A stretch of DNA of 64,000 bases from Paenibacillus uliginis N3/975 (GCF_900177425.1 NZ_LT840184.1:5541189-5605188); one strand, 5' to 3'. Shown: positions 26,471 through 36,281, numbered from the stretch's first letter. Notes: a model not told the origin generated them from the sequence alone. A program made the numbers and translations.

Positions 26471-27571
26471 CTATTCATGAAAAGTAACATGAATCTGCAC
26501 AATCTCGGAACGTGAGCCTAGCCGAATTGGAGGTCCCCAGAATCCATACCCTGAGGAAACAACAGAATGGAGATTTCCCTTTTGCAAATATCCCCAGTCG
26601 TTCTCAAACAAAGCTTGTGTGATCAAATGTGCGGGAAACACCTGTCCGCGATGGGTATGACCAGAAACGACCAGATCAACGCCCTGCTGTTCTGCCTCGT
26701 CCAACGCATTCGGTTGATGATCCAACAGAATAACCGGTTTGGTCAAATCGGCATTTTGCATGATAGAGGATAGCTCAGCTCTATCTTTATCCTGCTTGTC
26801 CCGTCTTCCTACCAAAGTAAGATCATCTACAGTTAACGTCTCATCATAAAGTATGGTCATTCCACTATTCTCAAGGACGCTGATCAATTCCGTAATTTCC
26901 CCTTCGAAACGGTCATGATTGCCAAGAGATGCATACACGCCATATGGTGCCTGAATTTTGGTTAATATTTCATCAATCCCCTGGCGTAAATAGGCGGCCA
27001 TATCATCATCAATAATGTCACCGGGAAATAATACTATATCAGGCTTCAAGGCATTGATTTCCTTCACCATTCGCTCTGCATGATCTTTACCTGAGAGCAA
27101 ACCAAAATGCATATCGGAAGCCATCACGATATCCAACTGTTCCAGTGAGCCAGCTCCCTTAGCTATGTTGATATCATATGACCGGACGGCCGGACTATAG
27201 GCGTTAAAAGTTCCATACCCGATCAAAGCTAGCATTAGCACCAACACGGCATATCCTGCGATTTTCTCCATGTAATGTCGGCGAAATGACGTCAATCGCA
27301 ACAGCCATAGACCAACATGCATCAGCGGGAGAAGGATGATCAATACGTAAAATATAGCCATCCAGTAGGATCCAATAATATTCAGTACAGTGATGTTGCT
27401 GAAGAACCGCCCAGAAATGAAAGATGTCGATACAACAGTCAGTACCACGATGTACAAAATTTTAAGCAGTCTGGAAGACCCCGGACTCATCCACTTCCAT
27501 ATGCTCCGGCCGATATAATAGACCAGCAAACCGTAAATCAAAAGCGTTACAATTCCTATAACAATAAACAT
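26471..27571 (-). CDS. membrane-anchored metallophosphoesterase
   Basis: 366 residues from ATG 27571 (AAGGGG 6 nt upstream; an ATG 6 nt earlier is too close to it). Four or so N-terminal membrane helices (to about 125) are followed by a calcineurin-like domain with all metal motifs: MASDMHFG, FPGDIIDDD, SLGNHDRF and SGHTHRGQ. This resembles the YkuE/YaeI group. Substrate unknown; lipid or nucleotide phosphoesters are plausible. Confidence 0.85.
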   Translation of the reverse strand: MFIVIGIVTLLIYGLLVYYIGRSIWKWMSPGSSRLLKILYIVVLTVVSTSFISGRFFSNITVLNIIGSYWMAIFYVLIILLPLMHVGLWLLRLTSFRRHYMEKIAGYAVLVLMLALIGYGTFNAYSPAVRSYDINIAKGAGSLEQLDIVMASDMHFGLLSGKDHAERMVKEINALKPDIVLFPGDIIDDDMAAYLRQGIDEILTKIQAPYGVYASLGNHDRFEGEITELISVLENSGMTILYDETLTVDDLTLVGRRDKQDKDRAELSSIMQNADLTKPVILLDHQPNALDEAEQQGVDLVVSGHTHRGQVFPAHLITQALFENDWGYLQKGNLHSVVSSGYGFWGPPIRLGSRSEIVQIHVTFHE

Positions 27572-27654
27572 CGCCATCCCCTTCCGTGCATTCATTATAT
27601 CAGGAGGATTTGCCATATCCCCGCCCATGCAACAGAAGGAGAATCTACCCTAAA

Positions 27655-27960
27655 CTATAAACCAGTTGGCCCTTTCGGGAGCAGATTGGTCACAATCGAT
27701 TTGAGATTGCGGTCCTCCGTATACTTGTCCTTCCCCATATCAAGCTCGTTGACCCGGATGTATTTGTACTTCTCACCCGCGTCTACCGGCCTGAATACCA
27801 GCTCGTCATCAGTGTCCTGGGCCACCTTATACTCCATATCGTGAAACATCTCCAGGATCTGGCTGCTATCGGGCAGCTTTCCTTTATCTACAAAGATTAG
27901 CCCCCGAAGTTTTTTGGGGCCCTCCTCATTCATGACTGTAAAGTGAACGATACATTCCAT
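27655..27960 (-). CDS. hypothetical protein
   Basis: 101 residues from ATG 27960, with GAGGAG 9 nt upstream. Soluble alpha/beta-looking sequence beginning MECIVHFTVMNEEGPKKLRG and ending in a charged tail; no motif recognised. It lies between a TrmB regulator and a phosphoesterase, both leftward, but spacing suggests separate units. Confidence 0.6.
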   Translation of the reverse strand: MECIVHFTVMNEEGPKKLRGLIFVDKGKLPDSSQILEMFHDMEYKVAQDTDDELVFRPVDAGEKYKYIRVNELDMGKDKYTEDRNLKSIVTNLLPKGPTGL

Positions 27961-28066
27961 TCCCAATATCTCCTCTCCAGTGGCTTCCCGCCGACCTGCT
28001 GCGCAATTCATTCGGGACAGCCTTCATGTATGTATTTTCGGGAAACAATTTCTAAAAACAGTAAAA

Positions 28067-28085
28067 GCCGGGATAGTCTCCCGGC
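28067..28085 (-). terminator. terminator of the TrmB-family gene
   Basis: Leftward stem GCCGGGA/TCCCGGC with a 5-nt loop followed by TTTTA, about 95 nt past the stop. Confidence 0.75.
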
Positions 28086-28179
28086 GCCATCCCACTGCTA
28101 GTCTGTCCAGTATATCTATTTTTTCTACTTAAAGTAATAATAAAGTTAACTTCATGAAGAATCAAATGAAGCCTGTTTC

Positions 28180-29016
28180 TTACCCGACCTCTTCCCCTTC
28201 ACTTGCAGGTTCCTCTGCCGTATCACCTTCCGAGGCAATGTACTTGCTTTGGATGCGGCCGTAATGCGGACCGTATGTGTTCTCCAGCTGCCGCCCCATA
28301 TCCTGCTCAAGCTCGAACAGAACCATTTCCTGTGAGAAATGGTGCAGCAGCAGCTCCGCCATAACTGGATGTGCGGTAACGACAGCTTGGGTTTTCATTT
28401 CTCCTCCACGCATGCCGAGCATACACCATTCCCTATCGATAACAAAAGAGAATTTACGTCCGCCCTGTTTACGCTCCTCAATTCCCTTCCAGCCGGTCCA
28501 AGCCAATGTACGAGCGAGACCGTTATCAGGGCCATCGCAGGCCCAGAGCACCCGAACGCCCCGGTTCTCTGCAGCCTCAAGTTCCTCGCGCAGCAGTGTT
28601 GCTTCTTCTCGCCACACGTCAACCACAATTTCACTTTCAGCCTGCGCCAGTTTGCGTGTAACTTGCTCAAGCACTGCCTTATCGCCCTCCACACTCAGAA
28701 AAGGAGCCTCATTTCCATCTTGTCTCGGCAGACTTTTCTCCACAAAGGCGAGCGAAGCTTCCACCCTGCCCGATATCATCCGGGTTAGCTCCTCCGGCTT
28801 CAGTGTCTTGTAGCGAACCGGCTCCCCGGTTCCCCGCTGCAGCGCACCTTGGCGCTCCAGCCGCTGCATGGCAGCATACACATTAGAGCGTGAAGCGCCT
28901 AGACGCTTCGCGACCTCATATCCTCCAGCCGGCCCGTATTCGGCAAGGTCAACCATAATTTTTGATTCAATCTCTGTAAATCCCAAGTTGCGCAAATGAT
29001 TCAGTAACTGTTCCAT
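28180..29016 (-). CDS. TrmB-family transcriptional regulator
   Basis: 278 residues from ATG 29016 (GGGAGG 8 nt upstream). An N-terminal winged helix (about 5-75; GFTEIESKIMVDL, GASRSNVYAAMQRLE) is followed by a PLD-like C-terminal ligand domain. TrmB proteins often sense sugars, but nothing nearby identifies a target, and the zinc-ribbon gene upstream is not an obvious partner. Confidence 0.8.
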   Translation of the reverse strand: MEQLLNHLRNLGFTEIESKIMVDLAEYGPAGGYEVAKRLGASRSNVYAAMQRLERQGALQRGTGEPVRYKTLKPEELTRMISGRVEASLAFVEKSLPRQDGNEAPFLSVEGDKAVLEQVTRKLAQAESEIVVDVWREEATLLREELEAAENRGVRVLWACDGPDNGLARTLAWTGWKGIEERKQGGRKFSFVIDREWCMLGMRGGEMKTQAVVTAHPVMAELLLHHFSQEMVLFELEQDMGRQLENTYGPHYGRIQSKYIASEGDTAEEPASEGEEVG

Positions 29017-29102
29017 TTTCCTGTCCTCCCAAAGCTGCCTGAACGAACCATCGTCCACTTGTCCCTCGATCCTCGCGCAATCTGGCTTCTGCTGCGATGC
29101 TG

Positions 29103-29888
29103 CTAAATTTGTTCAGCACCGCACCTCGGGCACCATTTGGAGCCCTTCGGCAGGTCTGTACTGCAGATCTGGCATTTCACCGTATCCCGTAACTCCCCAT
29201 CTTTAGGTAGATTCTCCTGGCTCTGATTGTTCTCCTGCCAGAAACGGATGCGCCGATCCAGCTCTAACTGACGTTCACGCTCACGCTCCAGCTCTTCCAG
29301 ATGACGACGCTCCTTCTCGCGTACCTCCTCCTCAATTCGTCGAAGTTCCTCATCTTCCTCATCAAATACGGGCTGCTGCTCTTCAGCTTCCACCGCAACA
29401 CTCTCAGGCTCCGGACGGTAAATATAAGGACTCTCGTCCTCTTCCGTAACCGTAATCTCTTCGGAATACAGCACTTTACGCTCCGGCTGTGTATCTTTCT
29501 CCTTCGGCTCGCTCCATTGCTCTGTCTTCGCCGTCAGATCCCCCAGCTTGCTACCGCAATATGGACAGAAGTTCGCGTCGAGGGCGACGGTACGGCCACA
29601 TTGGCAAAGCCGTTCATTTTTCAAAATGGCAATCCGGTTGCGCAGTTCGTCGACCTGCTCTTGCAGACTGTCGCACGATTTAGCCAAATCTACCATTTCC
29701 TTCTCGGCAATGGACATATCCTTGGAGCGATAGCCCTCATAGAATACTTTTCCCATTTCCATATAATAAGAAGATTTTTTGTGCTCAATGTCAGAAATTT
29801 GGCTGTTCAGTTTGTTGATTTCAACAACATGCTGGGCTTTCTCGGTCGCTTTGTTTGCCCCGTCTTTCAGCCTTTGCAAAATATTCAT
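29103..29888 (-). CDS. coiled-coil protein with two zinc ribbons
   Basis: 261 residues. Residues 1-92 form a PspA-like coiled coil (NKATEKAQHVVEINKLNSQI and on), then a zinc ribbon CQCGRTVALDANFCPYCG, a highly acidic, Glu/Arg-rich linker (about 130-225), and a second ribbon CQICSTDLPKGSKWCPRCG at the C-terminus. Strong GAGGAGGAG site. No enzymatic motif; probably a scaffolding or regulatory protein. Confidence 0.7.
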   Translation of the reverse strand: MNILQRLKDGANKATEKAQHVVEINKLNSQISDIEHKKSSYYMEMGKVFYEGYRSKDMSIAEKEMVDLAKSCDSLQEQVDELRNRIAILKNERLCQCGRTVALDANFCPYCGSKLGDLTAKTEQWSEPKEKDTQPERKVLYSEEITVTEEDESPYIYRPEPESVAVEAEEQQPVFDEEDEELRRIEEEVREKERRHLEELERERERQLELDRRIRFWQENNQSQENLPKDGELRDTVKCQICSTDLPKGSKWCPRCGAEQI

Positions 29889-30271
29889 CCGTATCTCCTC
29901 CTCATTTCCGCATGCGAGTTGTTCCGGTTATCCGGTTTATTTTCGCGAATCGTTCCTTCTTTGTTTTAACGATTTTAGTCAGCCGAAAACCGGCTGTACC
30001 GAATGTTTACTCAACATCCTATGTTATTGCAGTTACTTCCATGCAGGACCTTCCCATTCACTTCTGGCCTGGAATGTGACTCTATCATACCAAATTTACT
30101 AGCCTGATGGAAAAAGGTAGCATTTACCATTCTTCATCCTCTGATTCACCGCCCCCCGGACCGTATATACATAGGATAAATGAAACCCCGGGGCAATCCG
30201 GAACACTCCACAACCTGATACAAGATGTGCAGAACGAGTCCAATGAATTTGTAGTAAAAATAACATACAGA
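29889..30271. other. gene-free interval
   Basis: About 380 bp with no gene on either strand; short frames here lack ribosome binding sites. It presumably holds the promoter of the zinc-ribbon gene, but I could not pick one with confidence. Confidence 0.4.
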
Positions 30272-30309
30272 AACAAAACCCGGAGCCGCTTTCGGCTTCG
30301 GGTTTTGTT
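30272..30309. terminator. terminator of the carboxypeptidase gene
   Basis: Perfect 11-bp stem AACAAAACCCG/CGGGTTTTGTT enclosing AGCCG/CGGCT. It lies 17 nt past the stop of the leftward gene. Confidence 0.8.
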
Positions 30310-30326
30310 CTATTCATGCTGTATGC

Positions 30327-31169
30327 TTACAACTTGATATTGGCCTCGTCAAAGTATTCCTCAAGTGTCAAACCGCTCTCGGCAATATCAGGAGCAAGAT
30401 CTTCCCCAACGTAGCGGATATGCCAAGGCTCATAAACATATCCGGTGATTCCTTCTTGGCCTTCCGGATAGCGGATAATAAAACCGTACTCCGGTGCGTT
30501 CTCTGCCAGCCATATGCCTTCCTTCGTCTGTCCAAAGGATTGCTCCAGCGCATTGCCTGCGCTTGGGCTGGATACGTCAATGGTAAGTCCCGTCTGATGC
30601 TCACTCGTGCCCGGAACTGCACTGATACGGGACGCTTCCTCTTCACCCTTGGTAGCCACATGGCTCTCATATACCGACTTTTGCCGCGCAAAGGAACGGT
30701 ATCCGGATACGGCTCTCAGCTCGATCCCCTCGGCATCAGCCGCTGCGAACAGCTTCTCCAGCGCCTCTGCCGCTTCTTTTCTCATATTCCGCTTTTCATG
30801 CGGCTCATCGAAAGAAAATGGCACATTCGGTTCCACCAGATCACTCGGCTCATAACCATCTGGCAAGCTGCGCTCTTTATTGACAATTACCGTAACCGAG
30901 TTTTCGTTCGTCACGACCTGCTTTCCGTTCTCCTCACGTGCTGTAGCTTGAAGAGAATTTTCGCTGCGTTTTGTCATTACCGGGTCAGCTTGTCCACCAT
31001 TATCCGGCAGGGTACCTCCCTGCTGTTCGCCGGCCTGCGCTTTCAGGTCTTGTTCCTGCTTCTCACCGGATCCTTCGGATTGACAGCCGGCCAGCATTGC
31101 TCCGGCAAGCATTAGAGAAGACAGCATCAGGCTTATCCGCCGTGTTCTTTTCCCTCTATCTTTGCTCAT
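30327..31169 (-). CDS. D-alanyl-D-alanine carboxypeptidase lipoprotein (VanY/LdcB family)
   Basis: 280 residues. Lipobox LAGC near residue 29 anchors it to the outer face of the membrane. After a low-complexity linker comes an M15B domain with the zinc motif S-x-H-x-x-G-x-x-x-D (TSEHQTGLTIDV) and EPWHIRYV. Such enzymes (B. subtilis YodJ, pneumococcal LdcB) trim the terminal D-Ala from peptidoglycan stem peptides. Confidence 0.88.
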   Translation of the reverse strand: MSKDRGKRTRRISLMLSSLMLAGAMLAGCQSEGSGEKQEQDLKAQAGEQQGGTLPDNGGQADPVMTKRSENSLQATAREENGKQVVTNENSVTVIVNKERSLPDGYEPSDLVEPNVPFSFDEPHEKRNMRKEAAEALEKLFAAADAEGIELRAVSGYRSFARQKSVYESHVATKGEEEASRISAVPGTSEHQTGLTIDVSSPSAGNALEQSFGQTKEGIWLAENAPEYGFIIRYPEGQEGITGYVYEPWHIRYVGEDLAPDIAESGLTLEEYFDEANIKL

Positions 31170-31357
31170 TGTCCGCTTCTTCCTTTCGTCCTCTGTCTCC
31201 TAGATGTCCATTGTACCCTATCCATTTGGGAGGGACAAACCCAGAAACGACAGAAAATGACAGTTTCCCGGCATTAGAGCCGAAGTTGCGGTAAACAAGT
31301 CGTTTTTTCGGCGTTTCACGCGGTATCTAAACAATCGCGATTCGACTGCATTCGCGT

Positions 31358-32092
31358 CTACTTGCTCTTCAGACCGCGGCGCCGGCGCTCGGCTTTGTTG
31401 GCCGCCTCGCGGACCACAAGCCCCAGCGCCTTCGATGCGCCGCGCACCTGCGGCAGCAGGCCGGCCCAATCCCCGGCCGGTCCGAGCTGACCCGGTGGAG
31501 GAGGCGGCGCAAGCCGTACCTCCACCTCCTGCAGCAGCGGCCCGGGGCGATGCAGCCGGCCCTCGGCCGCAGCCTCGGCCAGCCACTCGCCTGGAGAAGG
31601 GCCCGATAGGGCCTTCTCCTTCGGCCGGGCGGCCGCTTCTTCGGCGGAGCCGCGCGCCGCAGGCGGGGCTGCTTCGGCCCAGGCGCCGAAGACGCCGGCC
31701 AGCAGCGCTTCCCGCGGCAGGCCCAGCAGCGCCAGCCGCTGGAGCGGTTCCGCCGCAAGCCGCTCCCGTGCGGCTTCCAGTACGGCTGCGGCATGTTCGC
31801 AGGCTGCGCGCCCGCAGGTGCAGCGCGCGGCCGATCCTTCATCCGGTACGGATGAAGGGGCCCACTCGTCCAGCCATGGGGCTGGACGGCTCTGCAGCAG
31901 GCGGTACAGTGCCTGTGGGTCGCCGCTTAGGCGGTGTAGCACACCGTCCTTGGCGGCGGGTTCAAGCATTTGAACCGGGATGCTGACCCTTGCTGCCTTG
32001 TCGCTGGCTATCGTTCCGCACAGCAGCCCCGGCGTAAACTCCAACGTTATCTTTTCCTGTTCCTCCGGCGTCACCATCGCGGCGCTCACCAT
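31358..32092 (-). CDS. SWIM zinc-finger domain protein, helicase partner
   Basis: 244 residues. CTCGRAACEHAAAVLEAA near residue 90 is a SWIM motif (C-x-C-x(n)-C-x-H). It is followed by an Ala/Pro/Arg-rich region. In Bacillales such proteins are encoded next to SNF2 helicases, as here (53 nt downstream of one). The gene is strikingly GC-rich compared with both neighbours, and long open frames also appear on the other strand and in other frames as a by-product. GGGAAGGG touches the ATG, so a GTG one codon in could be used. Confidence 0.75.
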   Translation of the reverse strand: MVSAAMVTPEEQEKITLEFTPGLLCGTIASDKAARVSIPVQMLEPAAKDGVLHRLSGDPQALYRLLQSRPAPWLDEWAPSSVPDEGSAARCTCGRAACEHAAAVLEAARERLAAEPLQRLALLGLPREALLAGVFGAWAEAAPPAARGSAEEAAARPKEKALSGPSPGEWLAEAAAEGRLHRPGPLLQEVEVRLAPPPPPGQLGPAGDWAGLLPQVRGASKALGLVVREAANKAERRRRGLKSK

Positions 32093-32145
32093 CCCTTCCC
32101 ACAGTCGTATCTCGTGCAGTTACTCCAAGAACGAAGCCCTGCACG

Positions 32146-35100
32146 TCACATCCAGTCCTGTCCCTGCAGCTCGATGAGCTGACGCAGCTCTCCATCGGAC
32201 ATTTCTGTCAGCCACGTCTCACCCGATCCAACCACCTGCTCGGACAGAGCCTTTTTCTGCTCAATCAATTCATCGATCCGCTCTTCCAGCGTTCCCTGGC
32301 TGATCAGCTTATGAACCTGAACGTTCTTATGCTGACCGATCCGGAACACCCGATCTGTTGCCTGGTTCTCCACCGCCGGATTCCACCAGCGGTCATAATG
32401 AAGCACATGATTCGCACGCGTTAGGTTCAGACCGACTCCACCCGCTTTCAAGGAGAGTACGAAGAAGCATGCGCCTTCGCCTTCCTGAAAAGCACGAACC
32501 ATATCATCCCGTTCTTTTTTAGGCACTCCTCCGTGCAGAAACGCTGGCTCCTTGCCATAGCGCTTGGTTAAGAACTTCACCAGCAGCTCACCCATGCCAA
32601 CATACTGTGTAAAGATGAGTGCCGATTCCTCCACATCTGCTATACTGTCAAGAATTTCGAGCAGCCGCTGCATTTTGCCCGAGGACTCCATCTTCGGTGA
32701 ACGACCGTCTTCTCCCCGCAGCAGCTGCGGATGGTCACAAATCTGCTTCAGCTTGGTCAGGGAGGACAGCACTAACCCCTTACGCGCCATGCCCGTACGA
32801 TTCTCGATCTGTCCCAACATTTCATCCACGATAGCCTGATACATAGCCCCCTGGACCTCTGTCAATGGACAGTAAGATTTGATCTCCAGCTTCTCCGGCA
32901 GATCCTTACGGATGTCCGGATCGCTCTTGAGTCGGCGAAGCATGAACGGCGACACCAACCGATGCAGCTCATGAAGTCTTTCCTCCTGACCTTCTCCAAG
33001 GGCGTAACGCTGGCGGAAGGCATTAAACGAACCCAGATAGCCCGGATTCAAGAAGTGGAAGATTGACCATAACTCTCCCAGCCGATTCTCCACCGGGGTA
33101 CCCGTCATGGCGATCCGGTGTGGCGCAGATAGCTTCATCACGCTTTGCGCCTGTTTGGTTCGATAATTTTTAATATATTGAGCTTCATCCAGCACAACGC
33201 TGGACCAGCTAACGGACGATAAATCCCCGCCATCGCGTCCAGCCAGGTGATACGTGGTTAACACGATATCATACTGGAGTGCTTCTTGCTGAAACGACTC
33301 GCCCCTCAGCCGGTGGACACCATGATGGATATAAAGGGAAAGATCGGGCGCGAAGCGCTGCAGTTCCCTCTGCCAGTTTCCAAGCAATGAGGTTGGACAG
33401 ACGATTAGAACAGGACCGCTATGCGCTTCTCTTCTCTGGTCTAACAAACATGTAATGACCTGAATCGTCTTACCCAGACCCATGTCATCAGCGAGACAAA
33501 CACCAAAGCCCAGATCACGCATAACACTCAACCACTGGTAACCTCGCTCCTGATAGGGTCTCAACTGACCGTGAAGGGAAGACGGAATCTGGCGGCTAGG
33601 AAGCCTGCGCTCTCCTTCCCCGTCCAGCAGTGCCGATAATAGCCCCGTCGTCTCCACTTCTTCAATAAAGAGCCCCTTCCACATGCGCTCTCCGTCCATT
33701 TCGGCCGTAAGATGCATCCATTCGGACAGCTCCATTTCACCCTGTTCATGCCGCTTCATGAAGCGAAGCACCTGATTGATCTCCTTCAGATCCACCTCAA
33801 TCCACTCGCCCCGGAACTGTACATATGGCATATTGGCCTCCGCCAATGCCGCTAGCTCTTCACGGGAAAGCTGCTGTCCACCAACGGCAGCCGATACCTC
33901 AAATGATACAAGATGCTCCATGCCGAGAATAGGCAAGTGGTTGTCTACGCCGCCGTTTGGAGACGTGTCCTGCATCATTTTTAGCGACAAACCAACCCGG
34001 CGTCTCCCTTCCCGGCTCCACTTGGATGGCATTTGAACCGTCACACCGGTACGTGCTAGCCTTGGCACGGATTCCCTCATGAAAGATGAGAGTTTCTCCA
34101 GCGGCAGAACCACACCTTCCGGAGCAGGTCCCCTCAAACCTTCTACCAGCTCAGCAGATTGATCAGCCGCGCCCCCAATCGCTAGAAGCAGCTGTTCCTG
34201 AATCGATGTATATATACGTCCGCGGACCAGAAGATCCTTCTCTCTGCAGCTCCATATACTGTGCGCCGGTAACCACAATCCTTCATCCTCCCGGCCTCCG
34301 GCCCATAAGGATAAACGCCAATCCTTCTGCCCCTCCTCAAGCGGTGGTTCCAGCCGGAGGCCAAGCCGAATATTTCCATTCTCCGGAGGCAGATCTTCAC
34401 CCTCTGTATAGGGGAGAACTGTGTGTCCGGCAGACTCGACTTCACGGGTTAGATCATAGACCTCCTCCGCAGCTCCCTGCACAGCAAGTTCACGGCTTAC
34501 GGTAAGTAAACTGTTCCACCACAGCTCTGTCAGCGGTGAACGTCCTCGACGGTAATCCCGCAAGTAAGAAGAAAGTTTCCCTTCAATGCCCCGCACTGCT
34601 TCCCTGGCCTCGGCATCGATAACTGAACAGAGGAACGAATAGAGGACAACAGCCCCCGCCTCTTCCCGAGTCGCCGGTTCACTTCCTGCCAGTGCCGCAG
34701 GGACGCCCATACATAACGGCGGTATATTAGCTGCCAGTTGCAAAAATCGCTCCGCGTCTTCTCCTGTAAGCTGAGGCTTCCACACCGCTTTGACCATGTG
34801 CATGGTGGCGCTCCTTCGCCGTCCGGCCGAAGGAACCTCAGCGGTTCCCGGCGCAATCCGGCCGCGGAGCTGCAGCTCCAGCGCAAACCTGGCTGCCGTT
34901 GACCAGTATTCCATTTCTTCTCCCAGTATAAGACCCTTGCTCTGATAAAGCCCGGCATCCAGTGAAAGCAGCATCGTGAAAGCATCTCCCGGGGTCAGGG
35001 CCAAACCTTCCATCGTTCGCCCTCCCAGTGTCTTGCGTTCCGTACGCCGCACATTTTTCACCACTGCCGATTGAACAGGGTATCTCATTTCTGCCAGCCG

Positions 35101-35250
35101 GAGCGAGGCATGTGCAAATGGACGGATTCCGTCATCAAGCTGAACCTTTCTTATGACCCTGCTCCATGCATCCACTTTGGGTTCCGATACTTCACCGGAA
35201 AAACAAAAGAAAGCGTCTCCTAGCCATACGCCATACAGCGGTTGATTCAT
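32146..35250 (-). CDS. SNF2/Rad54-family DNA helicase
   Basis: 1034 residues. The first half is the SNF2-associated bacterial N-terminal region; the motor starts near 570 with ADDMGLGKTIQVI (motif I), then DEAQYIKN (motif II, near 690), ALIFTQY, and the motif VI segment ATDRVFRIGQHKNVQVHKL near 965. It hydrolyses ATP to move on double-stranded DNA; the cellular role of bacterial members, often with a SWIM partner, is not settled. AGGAG lies 6 nt before ATG. Confidence 0.92.
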   Translation of the reverse strand: MNQPLYGVWLGDAFFCFSGEVSEPKVDAWSRVIRKVQLDDGIRPFAHASLRLAEMRYPVQSAVVKNVRRTERKTLGGRTMEGLALTPGDAFTMLLSLDAGLYQSKGLILGEEMEYWSTAARFALELQLRGRIAPGTAEVPSAGRRRSATMHMVKAVWKPQLTGEDAERFLQLAANIPPLCMGVPAALAGSEPATREEAGAVVLYSFLCSVIDAEAREAVRGIEGKLSSYLRDYRRGRSPLTELWWNSLLTVSRELAVQGAAEEVYDLTREVESAGHTVLPYTEGEDLPPENGNIRLGLRLEPPLEEGQKDWRLSLWAGGREDEGLWLPAHSIWSCREKDLLVRGRIYTSIQEQLLLAIGGAADQSAELVEGLRGPAPEGVVLPLEKLSSFMRESVPRLARTGVTVQMPSKWSREGRRRVGLSLKMMQDTSPNGGVDNHLPILGMEHLVSFEVSAAVGGQQLSREELAALAEANMPYVQFRGEWIEVDLKEINQVLRFMKRHEQGEMELSEWMHLTAEMDGERMWKGLFIEEVETTGLLSALLDGEGERRLPSRQIPSSLHGQLRPYQERGYQWLSVMRDLGFGVCLADDMGLGKTIQVITCLLDQRREAHSGPVLIVCPTSLLGNWQRELQRFAPDLSLYIHHGVHRLRGESFQQEALQYDIVLTTYHLAGRDGGDLSSVSWSSVVLDEAQYIKNYRTKQAQSVMKLSAPHRIAMTGTPVENRLGELWSIFHFLNPGYLGSFNAFRQRYALGEGQEERLHELHRLVSPFMLRRLKSDPDIRKDLPEKLEIKSYCPLTEVQGAMYQAIVDEMLGQIENRTGMARKGLVLSSLTKLKQICDHPQLLRGEDGRSPKMESSGKMQRLLEILDSIADVEESALIFTQYVGMGELLVKFLTKRYGKEPAFLHGGVPKKERDDMVRAFQEGEGACFFVLSLKAGGVGLNLTRANHVLHYDRWWNPAVENQATDRVFRIGQHKNVQVHKLISQGTLEERIDELIEQKKALSEQVVGSGETWLTEMSDGELRQLIELQGQDWM

Positions 35251-35438
35251 GGTTGTCTCCTGTCTTTTTTCCTGCTTTACAGATATTATTCTTATCTTAA
35301 ACGATAGCGGACTAATTTCAAAACGATATCCTGTTCATGAGACATCCTACATATTCATCATTTTTCCGTTCATGTGACACTTTTTAGTTTTTCTACCGTA
35401 ACTATTTATTATAACGTGTTTCGGGGAGGTTGGTTTAC

Positions 35439-35648
35439 ATGGCTATCGGTTTTATTAGTATTTTTGGAATCTTTGCGTTACTTATTCCCTTTATGTTCTT
35501 CATCCTTCATATCGCCATCTGTGTCTGGGGCTTCCGTGACGCCAGACGCAGAGGCAGAAGTTCTGAATATGCCCTGCTCGTGGTTCTGGGCCTCTTGTTC
35601 TTTCCCGTCGTCGGCGTCATTGTGTATCTCCTGATACGTGATTATTAA
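35439..35648 (+). CDS. small membrane protein, PLDc_N-like
   Basis: 69 residues from ATG 35439 (GGGGAGG 9 nt upstream). Two membrane helices separated by the loop GFRDARRRGRSSEY, ending VVGVIVYLLIRDY. This two-helix pattern with a charged loop resembles the PLDc_N family of short membrane proteins. Function unknown. Confidence 0.7.
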   Translation: MAIGFISIFGIFALLIPFMFFILHIAICVWGFRDARRRGRSSEYALLVVLGLLFFPVVGVIVYLLIRDY

Positions 35649-35679
35649 CAGAATGAGCCTTCAACAGTCAGTTACCCAA

Positions 35680-35726
35680 GAAGAAACGCCTTCAGCATCC
35701 TACATTAGGATGAAGAGCGTTTCTTC
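35680..35726. terminator. hairpin, possible terminator of the small membrane gene
   Basis: A 10-bp outer stem GAAGAAACGC/GCGTTTCTTC with an inner CATCCT/AGGATG stem, 32 nt after the stop; there is no T-run, so it may act as a stabiliser instead. Confidence 0.5.
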
Positions 35727-36246
35727 AGAAAATATTAGATTATATATACGTGAAACAGGTAAATTCTAATATTTATGACTAAAAACAGCAATTATTGCTT
35801 GACGGCCAGCTATCGGCTAGCGCTCGACTGATACCTATGCTCATGTTAATGACTAGTACTGACGCGATACGCCTGCCCCTACTGCTACTGATACTTATAT
35901 AAATCCACGACTAACGGACACCACAGCCCTTATTTGCTGAACAATCATCCGATTTGGGTTCTAACGGACACAAGCGACCTTGTTTTGGAAAAAGTGAGCG
36001 AAACAAGACATTTGCACCTGCTATAGCGTCATCTGTGTCCGTTAGCATTCAAAATGTCTAAAATCACCCCAAATAGCGTCTCCTGTGTCCGCAGCTCTCA
36101 AACCTGCTCATTGTCCAGGTTAATAAAAAGTCTTATAGCGATCGATGTAGGTATGCTTATGGCATACCATCGCCATTTCTTCATCGGTACTATGAAGTCA
36201 AAGTCAAACACTGACTTTGAATTTGAGCTATATTTGCACAAAAAAA
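35727..36246. other. gene-free interval carrying interspersed repeats
   Basis: About 520 bp with no supported gene. A long frame starting at 36054 is an artefact that runs through the terminator into the antisense of the sugar-binding protein. The interval holds the CTAACGGACAC repeats and a small perfect hairpin TCAAAGTCA/TGACTTTGA near 36197-36219. Confidence 0.5.
35911..36091. repeat. intergenic repeat with 50-bp period and inverted ends
   Basis: CTAACGGACAC occurs at 35911-35921 and 35961-35971, exactly 50 bp apart. Its inverse, TGTGTCCGTTAG, occurs at 36034-36045, and a related ATAGCGTC..CTGTGTCCG unit at 36023-36041 and 36073-36091, again 50 bp apart. The copies are not coding. I associate TGTCCGTTAG-type units with interspersed intergenic repeats in Paenibacillus, from memory. 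Confidence 0.6.
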
Positions 36247-36281
36247 AGGTGTCCACTGCCGGTTACGGCAAGCGGACACCT
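36247..36281 (-). terminator. terminator of the sugar-binding protein gene
   Basis: Stem AGGTGTCC/GGACACCT with an inner GCCG/CGGC stem; read leftward it is followed by seven or more T. Confidence 0.85.

Noticed and set aside
31369..31986. Long arginine- and proline-rich frames on both strands over the SWIM gene
   Set aside because: By-products of extreme GC content; only the frame with the SWIM cysteines looks like protein.
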